This document shows positions 8,559 to 17,302 of a stretch of 64,000 bases of DNA, piece by piece. Source of the DNA: CAITZA01 sp937915285 (GTDB lineage Bacteria; Desulfobacterota; Desulfomonilia; Desulfomonilales; Desulfomonilaceae); the NCBI GenBank assembly GCA_036821825.1, contig DAISIV010000017.1:1-64000 (forward strand). Direction: 5' to 3'. The notes beneath the pieces are model-generated. The model was given only the letters and a program-made list of their open reading frames with translations. It made no database searches and was not told the DNA's origin. Position 1 is the stretch's first letter. Every line of letters starts with the position of its first letter. A program made the translations under genes and the position numbers.

Positions 8559-9638
8559 TCAGGGTTTGTGGGCTATGACCACCTGGTCCATTCTCGGGCC
8601 GTCAACAACAAGATGAGGATTGAGGAATCCGCAGGATACCAAATCCTCCATAACCTCATTAAGAGTATAAGAGTTGCCCGCTATTGTTGCGACCAGCATG
8701 TTCACGGCGAAAATTGCGCCTTCATGCGGCCTGGTTCTGGAGTCATCCATTAAGAAATCACGGATCAGAATTGCTGAGCCTGGATTCAGGCATTCATAAA
8801 GACGTGTATAAAGTGACCTGTTTGCCTCACGGCTGTTGATATGAATCACGGCCGACAGCAGGGCAAGGTCGTGTCCCTTGGGGAATGAATCCTTATTGTA
8901 GTCGCCCTCGATAAAATCCACACGTCCGTCAAATCCTTCGTCGGCAATTCGTCTCCTAGCCATGGCTATCACTTCGGGTAAATCGAAAAGGGTAGCTCTC
9001 AAAGCGCTATTTCGCCTCATGAAACTCATTATGTAAGTTCCTGAGGCCCCGCCGACGTCTATCATCTTCCTGTAAGGGGCCAGATCGAGTTTTTGGGCCA
9101 ATTCCTGGGATTTTTTCAGGCCAACAGCGTGCATGGCCCCTATGAAGGCTTCCATGTCCTCTTTGCTTCGTTTTTTCCTCTCCAGGAAGTGTTCGCTTGT
9201 TCCTGTCTTCACTATTTCAGTCAGGTTTGACCATGTCTTCCACATTCTGGCCCGATGTAGAGCCATGGGAAGAAACGTTTCAGGAGCGTTGCTGCTCATA
9301 AGAGCGCAAACATTATCAGCAAGGCTGTAAACATTGTTTTCGTCCTTATCAAGCAAGCCCATTGAAGTCAGGGCATCCAGCAAGATGGTAAGACCGCGTT
9401 CGCTGAAATCCTGATCTTCACATATCTGAGCCACAGACTGACTGCGAGCGCACAAGATAGTGAAAATATCCAGTTCAGCGGCTGTGAGTAATATCCTCGC
9501 TTTCTGGAAACCAGAGCATATTTCATCTATAGATTCTTTGGTCCAACTGTTTTCCACCGGCTTACCCTCATGCGCTAGTCTCGGGATATCGATGTCTTCC
9601 CCGACTCGATCGTGGATCCAGCCCGCCATCATTCCCAC
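8559..9638 (-). CDS. O-methyltransferase-like protein with winged-helix dimerisation domain
   Basis: A 359-residue protein of the acetylserotonin O-methyltransferase (Methyltransf_2) type. Residues about 30-115 form the helical dimerisation/winged-helix domain, with the typical ARILLTAAELDIFTIL and LTILLDALTSMGLLDK. Residues about 165-340 form the SAM domain: MIDVGGASGTYIMSFMRR (motif I), LFDLPEVIAMAR (motif II) and HDLALLSAVIHINS (motif IV). ILIRDFLMDD matches the strand before the last catalytic element. The usual His of plant enzymes may correspond to VIHIN. It runs toward the acyltransferase, with a short CTGCC-GGCAG hairpin in the 88-base gap. Substrate unknown: small phenol, polyketide or quinone-like compounds are typical. 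Confidence 0.85.
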   Translation of the reverse strand: MGMMAGWIHDRVGEDIDIPRLAHEGKPVENSWTKESIDEICSGFQKARILLTAAELDIFTILCARSQSVAQICEDQDFSERGLTILLDALTSMGLLDKDENNVYSLADNVCALMSSNAPETFLPMALHRARMWKTWSNLTEIVKTGTSEHFLERKKRSKEDMEAFIGAMHAVGLKKSQELAQKLDLAPYRKMIDVGGASGTYIMSFMRRNSALRATLFDLPEVIAMARRRIADEGFDGRVDFIEGDYNKDSFPKGHDLALLSAVIHINSREANRSLYTRLYECLNPGSAILIRDFLMDDSRTRPHEGAIFAVNMLVATIAGNSYTLNEVMEDLVSCGFLNPHLVVDGPRMDQVVIAHKP

Positions 9639-9731
9639 GGCTCTGACCCGCTTTGTTGATTTAAAGAATGCGAAACGCCAAAAAAGTCTTGGTTACATTA
9701 TCCCAAAATAAGCTTTTTAGGCAACATGCGC

Positions 9732-9759
9732 TTGACGCTAAAGGATGATGAGCTATTTT
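9732..9759 (+). promoter_or_regulatory. Candidate promoter of the small selenoprotein-like gene
   Basis: TTGACG at 9732-9737, a 16-base spacer and TATTTT at 9754-9759. It lies 29 bases before the ATG at 9788, inside the divergent gap with the O-methyltransferase gene, and AGGAG precedes the ATG. Confidence 0.5.
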
Positions 9760-9787
9760 AAGCGTTAGAACATTAACAGGAGTGATC

Positions 9788-9943
9788 ATGAAGATTATTA
9801 TCGGAGCAGCCTTCGGAGCAGCAGTAGGCATGGGATTGTATTTGGTGAACTCATGCGCTGGCCCTGGCTGAGTCCTCTGGAGCAGTCCCTATGTCGCCGT
9901 GATCCTTGGCGGAGGCATAGGGGCGGCCATGGCCTCGGGTTGA
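9788..9943 (+). CDS. Predicted small selenoprotein, DUF6132-like membrane protein (Sec28)
   Basis: A 51-residue gene with one in-frame TGA at 9869-9871, ending at a TGA at 9941-9943. Read through, it gives one glycine-rich transmembrane hairpin: IIIGAAFGAAVGMGLYLV, then SCAGPG-U-VLWSSP, then VILGGGIGAAMASG. From memory this matches the small DUF6132 family, where GCSSGTCPITSSP is followed by a GAxxGA helix; spacing is identical and selenocysteine takes the place of the second Cys (C23-x4-U28). AGGAG stands before the ATG and a candidate promoter is upstream. A SECIS-like hairpin starts 15 bases after the TGA. The genome clearly uses selenocysteine, since fdhA in this window does. Neither half alone makes a sensible protein. 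Function is unknown; a C-x4-U pair suggests redox chemistry (inference). Confidence 0.72.
9887..9922 (+). promoter_or_regulatory. SECIS-like hairpin of the small selenoprotein gene
   Basis: CCCTATG (9887-9893) pairs perfectly with CATAGGG (9916-9922), and inside it CGCC (9895-9898) pairs with GGCG (9908-9911). The apical loop is GTGATCCTT, starting 27 bases after the TGA, with G as its first base. Bacterial SECIS elements are described as hairpins just behind the UGA with a G among the first loop bases, so spacing and loop fit. The four-base bulge at 9912-9915 is a weak point. Confidence 0.6.
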
Positions 9944-10001
9944 GGCCTTAAGCGGCTAAAAATCAAAAACAGGTTTGCATACGTCTGTAGAGTCAGGTGA
10001 T

Positions 10002-10166
10002 TGATCCGGGGATGCTGAAAACCGGATCAGTTCCGCCATTACAAGGAGAGAGACGGCGGAGCATGCCGGGTGTGGCAGCCTTCAGGCTATGCCACATCAT
10101 ACAACGGTTTTTCACACGCTACACTCGAAAAAGGCTACTAACAGCCTCCAGAGCTTTCAAAAGGCT
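10002..10166. ncRNA. Cluster of consecutive hairpins, candidate structured RNA or 3' UTR
   Basis: Three perfect stems follow each other: TGATCCGG/CCGGATCA (10002-10009 with 10022-10029), TCCGCC/GGCGGA (10032-10037 with 10055-10060) and TGTGGCA/TGCCACA (10071-10077 with 10090-10096) with an inner GCCT/AGGC. A fourth, AGGCT/AGCCT (10132-10136 with 10143-10147), can be replaced by pairing of the same AGCCT with a second AGGCT at 10162-10166. It lies about 60 bases after the small selenoprotein-like gene. I recognise no known RNA family; strand is uncertain because perfect hairpins fold on either strand. Confidence 0.4.
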
Positions 10167-10307
10167 GCCTACCCAAGCTACCCGACCATGACTTTCATCA
10201 GTGGATTCCTTTGAGTGATAAACCAGCCACACTACAAAATCGACATCCGATAATCAGGTAATTATGATAAATTACTTTAATTTAGTATAGCTTTGCCCTG
10301 ATATTAA

Positions 10308-10336
10308 TTGACAAAGCCGTATACGGATTATATCTT
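10308..10336 (+). promoter_or_regulatory. Candidate sigma-70 promoter upstream of trmJ
   Basis: A perfect TTGACA at 10308-10313, a 17-base spacer and TATCTT at 10331-10336. A transcript from here would have a leader of about 140 bases before the trmJ start. Confidence 0.5.
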
Positions 10337-10484
10337 GAGCCCGGTCGGAGCGCTGCGGGAGAGCCTCGTGCAGAATTACGGGTCAATGCTGACCGCGATT
10401 CATCCATGGCTGAAAATGACTCAATGGTTCAAGGCAGGACTGACCAGTGGACTCCCAATTTTCCATATAGGATCAGGATAAACT

Positions 10485-11327
10485 TTGGAGCCGTCAAGAA
10501 ACATACAGAGGGGTTTTTCGGTTAACCCCGAGTTCACCGGTTGTCTGACAAATGTGAAAATAGTTCTGGTTGGAACTACACACGCCGGGAACATTGGCTC
10601 AACAGCACGTGTCATGAAAAATATGAGCCTTGAAAGGCTTACGCTTGTAGACTCAACCGATAGTGGACCAGATACTGAAGCAAAGTCTATGTCATCTGGA
10701 GCTTATGACATTGTTGATAGCGCTCAACGTTGTGGGACTTTGGAAGAGGCTTTGAGTGAAACCGTAATGTCCATAGCCACCTCTGGCAGACTGGGATCGA
10801 AAAGGATTTCATCACGAACGCCTGAAGCCTTGGCGCCTGAGATTCTAAAAATGAGTCAATTAGGTCAGGTGGCTATAGTTTTTGGTCGGGAATCACGTGG
10901 CCTGACAAACTCGGAATTTACACTATGCGACCATCACATGATCATTCCGACTGATTCAAAGTTCGCCTCCATGAATCTTGCCCAGGCCGTAGCGGTTACA
11001 ACTTATGAAATCTTCAAGGCCGCCTGCAGGCCGGTCGGATTCCAGGTTGACCGTTTCAAACCGGTTGATTCCAAAACTCGGGAAGACATGTATGAACATA
11101 TTGAGTCCGTTCTTTTGCGTTCAGCTTTTTTAAACTCAAAGAATCCTTTGAGAATGATGCGCGAAATAAGGCGAATTCTTGACAGCGCCCGAATGGATTC
11201 GAGGGACGCCAAAATCATCAGGGGTGTGTTCAGAAAAATAGACGGGATGATAAGAGTGGCCGATAGAAAGATAGATAGCCTTTCTAGACTGTTAGGCAAT
11301 AAAAGTGAACCCGACCCGAGGGTTTGA
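10485..11327 (+). CDS. trmJ: tRNA 2'-O-methyltransferase of the TrmJ type (SPOUT superfamily)
   Basis: A SPOUT-fold RNA methyltransferase of 280 residues. TrmJ methylates the ribose at position 32 of several tRNAs (family knowledge). The motif IVLVGTTHAGNIGSTARVMKN, in two pieces, is the TrmJ/TrmH motif 1 with the catalytic-type Asn-x-Gly-x-x-x-Arg. GQVAIVFGRESRGLTNSE is motif 2, and MNLAQAVAVTTYE is motif 3 forming the knot. The last 90 residues are the helical TrmJ extension. The TTG at 10485 is used because GGATAAAC precedes it and no ATG fits. A later GTG at 10554 directly before the conserved core is possible. The stop overlaps the open frame of lgt. Confidence 0.88.
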   Translation: MEPSRNIQRGFSVNPEFTGCLTNVKIVLVGTTHAGNIGSTARVMKNMSLERLTLVDSTDSGPDTEAKSMSSGAYDIVDSAQRCGTLEEALSETVMSIATSGRLGSKRISSRTPEALAPEILKMSQLGQVAIVFGRESRGLTNSEFTLCDHHMIIPTDSKFASMNLAQAVAVTTYEIFKAACRPVGFQVDRFKPVDSKTREDMYEHIESVLLRSAFLNSKNPLRMMREIRRILDSARMDSRDAKIIRGVFRKIDGMIRVADRKIDSLSRLLGNKSEPDPRV

Positions 11328-11353
11328 TTCAAATACATCATTGGAGAGAAGAC

Positions 11354-12169
11354 TTGACGCCGATAATGGCATTCCCATTTATTGATCCGGTTCTGGCAAG
11401 ATTTGGCCCTGTAGAAATCAGGTGGTACGGATTGATGTACCTGGTAGGGTTTGCCGTGGCGTTTTTGATAATAAGGTCCGAATTTAAAAGAAAAAACGGA
11501 CCATTACCTGTAGATGCGGCTGGAGACTTTTTATTCTATCTGATCATGGGGCTGATGATCGGCGCACGTCTCGGATATGCGCTGTTTTACAACCTGGATG
11601 TTTACCTTAGTAGACCGTGGGAGATCCTTGCAGTTTGGAGAGGCGGGATGAGTTTTCACGGTGGCATGATAGGCATGATTGTTTCCGGATGGATTTTTGC
11701 CAGATCAAGAAATGTCGCATTCCTGGAACTAGCTGATATCGCCGCAATATCTGTCCCAATCGGATTGATGGCCGGTCGAATAGGCAATTTTATAAACGGT
11801 GAACTATATGGCAGGGTTACAAGTGCGCCATGGGGAATCGTGTTCCCTGATGGAGGGCCACTGCCACGGCACCCTTCCCAGCTATATGAGGCCGTGTTTG
11901 AAGGCCCTATACTGTTCCTCATCCTGTGGCTCTTAAGACGCAGGATGAATGTGAATGGCGGCATACTGTCTCTTTTCATTATTTTCTACGGGCTTTTCAG
12001 GTTCTGTATCGAATTTTTCAGGGAACCTGATGTTCAATTGGGGTACCTGTATTTCGGTCTGACCATGGGACAGATACTGTGCCTTTTAATGATAATCGGC
12101 GGGCTTACTCTCATGTTCACTCTTAGGCGGCTGAACGGATCAAGGAATGAGTCGCCGGGCCTGTCGTAA
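11354..12169 (+). CDS. lgt: Prolipoprotein diacylglyceryl transferase
   Basis: Transfers a diacylglyceryl group from phosphatidylglycerol to the lipobox Cys of prolipoproteins at the inner membrane. Seven hydrophobic segments are visible. The Lgt signature RIGNFINGELYGRVT (about residue 145) is complete, and the HGGM and HPSQLYEA motifs with their essential His residues are present. I prefer the TTG at 11354 because GGAGAG lies five bases upstream; the first ATG at 11366 has no nearby ribosome-binding site. Length about 271 residues is normal. It follows trmJ closely, so both are probably one transcript. Lgt confirms a lipoprotein-making envelope. Confidence 0.94.
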   Translation: MTPIMAFPFIDPVLARFGPVEIRWYGLMYLVGFAVAFLIIRSEFKRKNGPLPVDAAGDFLFYLIMGLMIGARLGYALFYNLDVYLSRPWEILAVWRGGMSFHGGMIGMIVSGWIFARSRNVAFLELADIAAISVPIGLMAGRIGNFINGELYGRVTSAPWGIVFPDGGPLPRHPSQLYEAVFEGPILFLILWLLRRRMNVNGGILSLFIIFYGLFRFCIEFFREPDVQLGYLYFGLTMGQILCLLMIIGGLTLMFTLRRLNGSRNESPGLS

Positions 12170-12214
12170 TCATGAGTTGTGATCAAAATTCATTCCCTGG
12201 AAGTGAGAATCAGG

Positions 12215-15200
12215 ATGAAATCTACAATTAATTCAGCCAGAACTATCTTGAAGGTCTGTGCACTGGTTGTAATAATTTCCGGCTTTACAGGATATGCGGC
12301 CGTTTCTGCCGGCCAATCAAACCACGCACAGGTCTTCGGCGCTCCCAAACTGGTTCCCACTGCTCTGGACTCATTCGAGATTCAGGACGAATTCATTCCG
12401 GTTCGCCCTGACATAGCCAAGTCATTCTTAAATCCGGTTGAACTCGGACTAACGGTGCAAACCAAAGAACCTCAGCCTGTAACCAATGCAACCGATGCCC
12501 AATCCGCAACCGAAAATAGCCCGAACAAACTTGAAAAGAATTCCTCGCCTGCAGGCAAGATTGAGCCGGGTTCCACTGCAGGGCCAGAGGAGCCAAAAGC
12601 CGCGTCAAAGAAGCCGGTCACGCTGAATGATTTGGTAAAAGCGGCCACTGATTACAGGTCCGCCGGTGATCTCGGGAAAGCCCTGGATAGTCTTGACCAG
12701 GCCGCAAAGATGGCCGCCTCCAACTCGGATAAAAAAGCAGAGGCGCTGATATTGCGTTCAGCGGCTGAGACGGCCAAAGAACTAGGACAAGGCGATAGGG
12801 CATTGAGCTACATCAGCAGAGCCATAGAGATCAATAAGAGCTTGAAGAATGCTCGCGGCAGAAGCCTTGACCTCATTGTCGCAGGGAAAATACTTCAGGA
12901 CAGGCAGAAATACCCAGAGGCGCTGTTTTCCTTTGAAGAGGCCCTGAAAATCCTTCCGGCGTCCGAGATTTCAGAGACCCCTGTGATACTTGGCAGGATG
13001 TCAGCCATACATGTTGAGCTTCAGAAGTATCAGGAGGCGTTGAGCGATCTGCACCGGCTCGGAGTTTTCCTTGCCAAGACCAACGACCAGTTGGCCCTTG
13101 CAAATAACCATTTAAAAATTTCGCAGGTTTTAGCCCTCAAATCAGATCAGAAGAACGCCAGGGTAGAGCTGAAAAAGGCTGAAAAGATATACAGGGAACA
13201 GAATAAGTCGCAACAGCTCGGAGAAACTCTGCTCAGGATAGCATACCTGGATCAGTTACTAGGCGAATCCAAGGAGGCCGTCGCGGCTTTGTCGGAGGGA
13301 CAGAAACTACTGGGCCAATCAGAAAAGTCTGAATCAGGCGCCTTGTCCATGTATGTGACCGGTATGAACCTTTATGCGGAAGGAAAGACCGAGGCAGCAG
13401 TCAAAAGCCTCACTGAGGCCCTGGAAAAATTCACCCAGTCAAAAGACAGGGAAATGGCTCAGAGGGTGAGGTTCAATCTTGCGCTTATTAACGTTGAATC
13501 CGGAAAATTCGCGATAGCCCAGGAACATGCGCAGAGAGTGATTCAGGACGCCAAGTCCGTGAATGTTCCGGAGTGTGAAGCGGGAGCCTTGATCATACTG
13601 TCTGAGGCAAATATGCGCACCGGCAGTTTACGAAAGTCATTGGAATTAGCTCAGGAGGCTTTGAACCTATCAAAAAGAACCGGCGCCAAGGACAAGGCCA
13701 TAATGGCAAGGCTGTTGATGGCCGAAGCATATGGGGATCTTGGTTCCCCATCGACATCGGTCAAACTCCTCAAAGAAGCCATTGACGATGCCAAGACTGG
13801 TGTCAGTCGCAAGACTGCAGATCATGTGAGGTTATCAATAGCCAAATTCAGACTTTCCCGTGAATCGACGGAAAAGGCTATTGAAAGCGCTAATGAGGCG
13901 CGAAAAGGTTTTGTTGAATCCAAGGATGTTCTAGGCATTGCAGAATCCGATCTCATCATCGGTATGGCCTACGAGTTGTCTGGAGAGAGTGAGAAGGCCA
14001 GCGCCCCGTTGAAAAATGCGCTCGCTGCTTTTAACGGCTTGAACGACTCTTACGGTATAGGCAGGACTCTCACGGCATTCGGGGTCCATTACAAGAATCT
14101 GGGCGATTATGAAAATGCGCTCAATTCTTTCACCCGTAGCCTGGAGATTCGCAAGCAGATTTCCGATCGTCGTGGTCAGGCCGCCAATCTGGCAAATATC
14201 GGAAACCTGGTCAGAAGGAAAGGTCAAACCCAGGAGGCGGTTGACTATCTCAAGCAGGCATTGGTCATTTTTCAGGAAACTGGCGACAAAAAAGGTGAAG
14301 CCGATGTTTACACGAATGTAGCTCACATAGAGGTTTCAGAGTCGTCATCGACGGGGGCGCTCGAAAAATTCAAAAGGGCGCTGGAACTCCACAAGGAAGT
14401 CTCGGATACTCGAGGAGCGGCGATTGACCTGGTAGGTATAGGCGGTATCTATATGGCCCGCGGTGAGATCGAGAACGCGGCCGTCTATTTCAGGGAAGCT
14501 GACGCATATACAAAGAAGGTAAACAACCCAAGGGCGGAAATAGCTCTTTACTCGGAATTAGCCATGTTTCACAGGGCAAAACGTAACAATTCTGAGGCCC
14601 TGTCAAATCTGAAACGTGCCCTGGATCTTGCGACAAAAATCAAGGATACCAATGCCATCTCAGCGCTTAACGTAAAAATTGCGGGACTGCTGGAGGATTC
14701 AGGAGACTATACAAAAGCTCTGGCTCTCCTGAACCAGTCACTGGATCAGATGATCAAGCAGGGTGACAAGAGAGGCGAACTTTGGGCAATCGGCGCCATA
14801 GGCATAATCCAGGCAAAAATGGACGACTATGAGGGCGCATTGAAAAACCTCAGCCAGGCAGCAAAGCTCAGATCCCAGATAGGAGTAACCCCCGCTCGAT
14901 CGCAGGAAATAGACTACTACCTTGGAGAAATTTATGAGGGGTTTGGTGACTATGAGCGGGCGTTGGAAAGTTATCACCAGGCGCTTTCCCTGTCTGAGAC
15001 CAGAGGCGCCGATGTGCTTGTAGGACGTATATATGATCGTATCGGAACCATATATTACAGGACCGAAGAATATCCGAAGGCCAGGGAGTTTCTGGAAGAA
15101 GCTCTAAGGACTCATAACGAGACCGGCGCACTGGAAATGCAAAAGATCGAACTGATAAGGCTGGGCGATATTGCCAGTAAAATGAACGACCTTGAAGGCG

Positions 15201-17302
15201 CCCTCAAATATCAGCAAAGGGCATTGACTCTTACCCGCGAGACCAAAGACCGCAAGAGTGAGGCCAGGACTCTAACCAGAATCGGCACACTCAACCAGTC
15301 CATGGGCAAGCCGAGGGGCGCTCTTGAGGAATACAAGGAAGCCATGAGCCTGAGGTCCAGCCTTGGCGACCGACGCGGGGTTAACGAGAATCTGCTCCAG
15401 ATATCGATGTTGGCAACAACCCTCGGAGATTATGATTCGGCTTTGACGGATTTGAAGAGAGCCCTTGAAATTGCTCAGGCTTCAGAAGACAGGAGCATGC
15501 TCTGGAAGGGCTACTTCATCCTCGGGAGAACACTGGAGGAAAAGAAAAACTTTGGTGAGGCCCTGGAAGCATACCGTAAATCTCTCAGCATCGTGGAGGC
15601 AATGGAGGCCGACTATACCGAGGAATCAGATGAAGATGATTTCATTTTCGGTGGGAAAACGACACTTTTTGAGACAACCCTGAGGGTGATGATGACTCTG
15701 GCAAAAAAAGATCCCGGTGGCGCCTACGACAGCAGGGCCCTGAGAATTGCCGAAAGCCTCAAATCCTCATCCTTCGAGAATACTCTGGCACGTATAAATG
15801 TTGAAAACTTTTCAGATGTCCCCAACGATCTGCTGATCAAGGAAAAAAGCCTCAAACTCTCGTTAAAGAAACTCAACGAAAAACTAATGGAGGAACGTTC
15901 CAAGGCAGACCCAAACCAGGCTACAATCAGGAAGCTGATAGAGGAAAGAAAAACCAAGGAAAAGAGTTACGGAATCCTTCGCGAACAGTTCGCCAAAGAA
16001 TATCCGGCTTATGCGGACCTGAAACGCCCCAGGCCAATGTCTGCCCACGAGCTACAGAAATCACTGGATCCGGATGAAGCCATAATTCAATATACAGTTA
16101 CCAGGGGAAGGACTTATGTCTTCGCAATAGATAAGCAGCGTTTCCATACCTTCTCGGTAGATTATCCGTCCACGGAAATGGAGAAAGACGTTGATTCCCT
16201 CGTTAGGCCTCTCCAAAAACTTGATACACAGTCAAGCTGGGACCCCTCGGTGGCATACAAAATATATTCGAAGATATTTCAGCCCGTTGAATTCATCTTG
16301 AATGGCAAGAAGACCGCAATCATAGTTCCTCATGGCCCATTGACTGCGCTACCTTTCGAGATACTGGTAGACTCAAAATCCCATCAGTCCAAGAGATTCT
16401 GGTCAGCCAATGACAGGCCTTCATTCCTCGTGGAAAAGTATGCGTTCTGTTACGAACCTTCCTCATACCTCCTGGCCTGGTCTCGCAAGATTCACAAGAG
16501 CAAGCGACCGGGATGGAACATGGTAGCTTTCGCAGATGCCTTATACAGCGATTCTGAGAAGAGCCGCGAACTGAATCCAGGGGCCCAGAGACTGCTCGGA
16601 TCCCTGAACGCTACCCCTTACTCATCCAGGGGCGACTATCTCAAACCTCTACCTGGAACCAGGAAAGAGGTTTCCGAAGTAGTGCGTCTGGTAGGAGGTC
16701 CGACTCAGGTCTATTTCGGACAGGAGGCCACTGAAACACTATTCAAGAAAGCTGATCTCTCGAGGTACGCATACATTCATCTGGCTACTCATGGCGTTCA
16801 GTTGAAAGGCGCAGGCAAGTTTCAGCAACAACCTGCCATAGTGTTCTCCATTTACGGTGACCGGGAGAGTGACGGATTTCTGCAGCTTGGAGAAGTCTTT
16901 GGCTTAAAGCTCAACGCAGACATGGTTGTAGTGTCGTCCTGTCTGACTCCGACAAAGATGTCATCAGGGGAATCTTCAGGCCTTTACGAACTGGCCCGGG
17001 CCTTTATGTTTGCTGGGGCCGATTCAGTGATATTAAGCATGTGGCAGGTCAATGATGACAGCACAGCGAAGCTTTTCATAGAAATGTACAGAAACCTGGC
17101 GGAAGCCTCCAAGGCGGAGTCGTTACGCAAGGCGAAACTGGATCTGCTAAGGAGTCCCGGAACAAGCCATCCCTACTATTGGGCGCCGTTCGTGCTCATC
17201 GGGAACTGGAAAGTTAAATTCGGTCCAAATCTTAACAAGGAAGCCCCGGACGGCGTGGGGTTCAATTCCGTATCGACATGGCGTAAACTGTTAAGTATGT
17301 AA
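12215..17302 (+). CDS. Exported TPR-repeat protein with C-terminal CHAT protease domain
   Basis: About 1695 residues. A signal peptide is clear: MKSTINSARTILKVCALVV then a hydrophobic core ending in AVSAGQ. Residues about 35-140 are a Pro/Ala-rich linker. From about 145 to 1170 come many 40-residue TPR units with the typical GDYxxALxxxxxAL pattern. After a charged coiled-coil region (about 1200-1280), the C-terminal 400 residues form a CHAT domain. Its caspase-like dyad is intact: His1526 in IHLATHG and Cys1576 in VVVSSC, followed by LARAFMFAGADSVILSMW and the final PYYWAPFVLIGNW. CHAT proteins are clan CD peptidases that often use TPRs to sense a partner (family knowledge). I use the ATG at 12215 because it opens the signal peptide; a GTG at 12179 extends it by 12 residues. 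It sits between lgt and korAB with almost no spacing. Substrate unknown. Confidence 0.88.
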   Translation: MKSTINSARTILKVCALVVIISGFTGYAAVSAGQSNHAQVFGAPKLVPTALDSFEIQDEFIPVRPDIAKSFLNPVELGLTVQTKEPQPVTNATDAQSATENSPNKLEKNSSPAGKIEPGSTAGPEEPKAASKKPVTLNDLVKAATDYRSAGDLGKALDSLDQAAKMAASNSDKKAEALILRSAAETAKELGQGDRALSYISRAIEINKSLKNARGRSLDLIVAGKILQDRQKYPEALFSFEEALKILPASEISETPVILGRMSAIHVELQKYQEALSDLHRLGVFLAKTNDQLALANNHLKISQVLALKSDQKNARVELKKAEKIYREQNKSQQLGETLLRIAYLDQLLGESKEAVAALSEGQKLLGQSEKSESGALSMYVTGMNLYAEGKTEAAVKSLTEALEKFTQSKDREMAQRVRFNLALINVESGKFAIAQEHAQRVIQDAKSVNVPECEAGALIILSEANMRTGSLRKSLELAQEALNLSKRTGAKDKAIMARLLMAEAYGDLGSPSTSVKLLKEAIDDAKTGVSRKTADHVRLSIAKFRLSRESTEKAIESANEARKGFVESKDVLGIAESDLIIGMAYELSGESEKASAPLKNALAAFNGLNDSYGIGRTLTAFGVHYKNLGDYENALNSFTRSLEIRKQISDRRGQAANLANIGNLVRRKGQTQEAVDYLKQALVIFQETGDKKGEADVYTNVAHIEVSESSSTGALEKFKRALELHKEVSDTRGAAIDLVGIGGIYMARGEIENAAVYFREADAYTKKVNNPRAEIALYSELAMFHRAKRNNSEALSNLKRALDLATKIKDTNAISALNVKIAGLLEDSGDYTKALALLNQSLDQMIKQGDKRGELWAIGAIGIIQAKMDDYEGALKNLSQAAKLRSQIGVTPARSQEIDYYLGEIYEGFGDYERALESYHQALSLSETRGADVLVGRIYDRIGTIYYRTEEYPKAREFLEEALRTHNETGALEMQKIELIRLGDIASKMNDLEGALKYQQRALTLTRETKDRKSEARTLTRIGTLNQSMGKPRGALEEYKEAMSLRSSLGDRRGVNENLLQISMLATTLGDYDSALTDLKRALEIAQASEDRSMLWKGYFILGRTLEEKKNFGEALEAYRKSLSIVEAMEADYTEESDEDDFIFGGKTTLFETTLRVMMTLAKKDPGGAYDSRALRIAESLKSSSFENTLARINVENFSDVPNDLLIKEKSLKLSLKKLNEKLMEERSKADPNQATIRKLIEERKTKEKSYGILREQFAKEYPAYADLKRPRPMSAHELQKSLDPDEAIIQYTVTRGRTYVFAIDKQRFHTFSVDYPSTEMEKDVDSLVRPLQKLDTQSSWDPSVAYKIYSKIFQPVEFILNGKKTAIIVPHGPLTALPFEILVDSKSHQSKRFWSANDRPSFLVEKYAFCYEPSSYLLAWSRKIHKSKRPGWNMVAFADALYSDSEKSRELNPGAQRLLGSLNATPYSSRGDYLKPLPGTRKEVSEVVRLVGGPTQVYFGQEATETLFKKADLSRYAYIHLATHGVQLKGAGKFQQQPAIVFSIYGDRESDGFLQLGEVFGLKLNADMVVVSSCLTPTKMSSGESSGLYELARAFMFAGADSVILSMWQVNDDSTAKLFIEMYRNLAEASKAESLRKAKLDLLRSPGTSHPYYWAPFVLIGNWKVKFGPNLNKEAPDGVGFNSVSTWRKLLSM

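Larger units (their letters stand above)
9944..10484. other. 541-base gap without a convincing gene
   Basis: No open frame here resembles a protein. The first half (10002-10166) is dense in hairpins and is listed separately. The middle (about 10240-10310) is A/T-rich. A good sigma-70-like promoter lies at 10308-10336, followed by G/C-rich sequence containing the hairpin GGTCA-atgc-TGACC near 10381-10394. The second half probably acts as the leader of trmJ. Confidence 0.6.

Noticed and set aside
9997..10191. 64-codon open frame in the hairpin-rich gap
   Set aside because: GTG start, basic low-complexity sequence without family features, and it runs through four hairpins; more likely noncoding.
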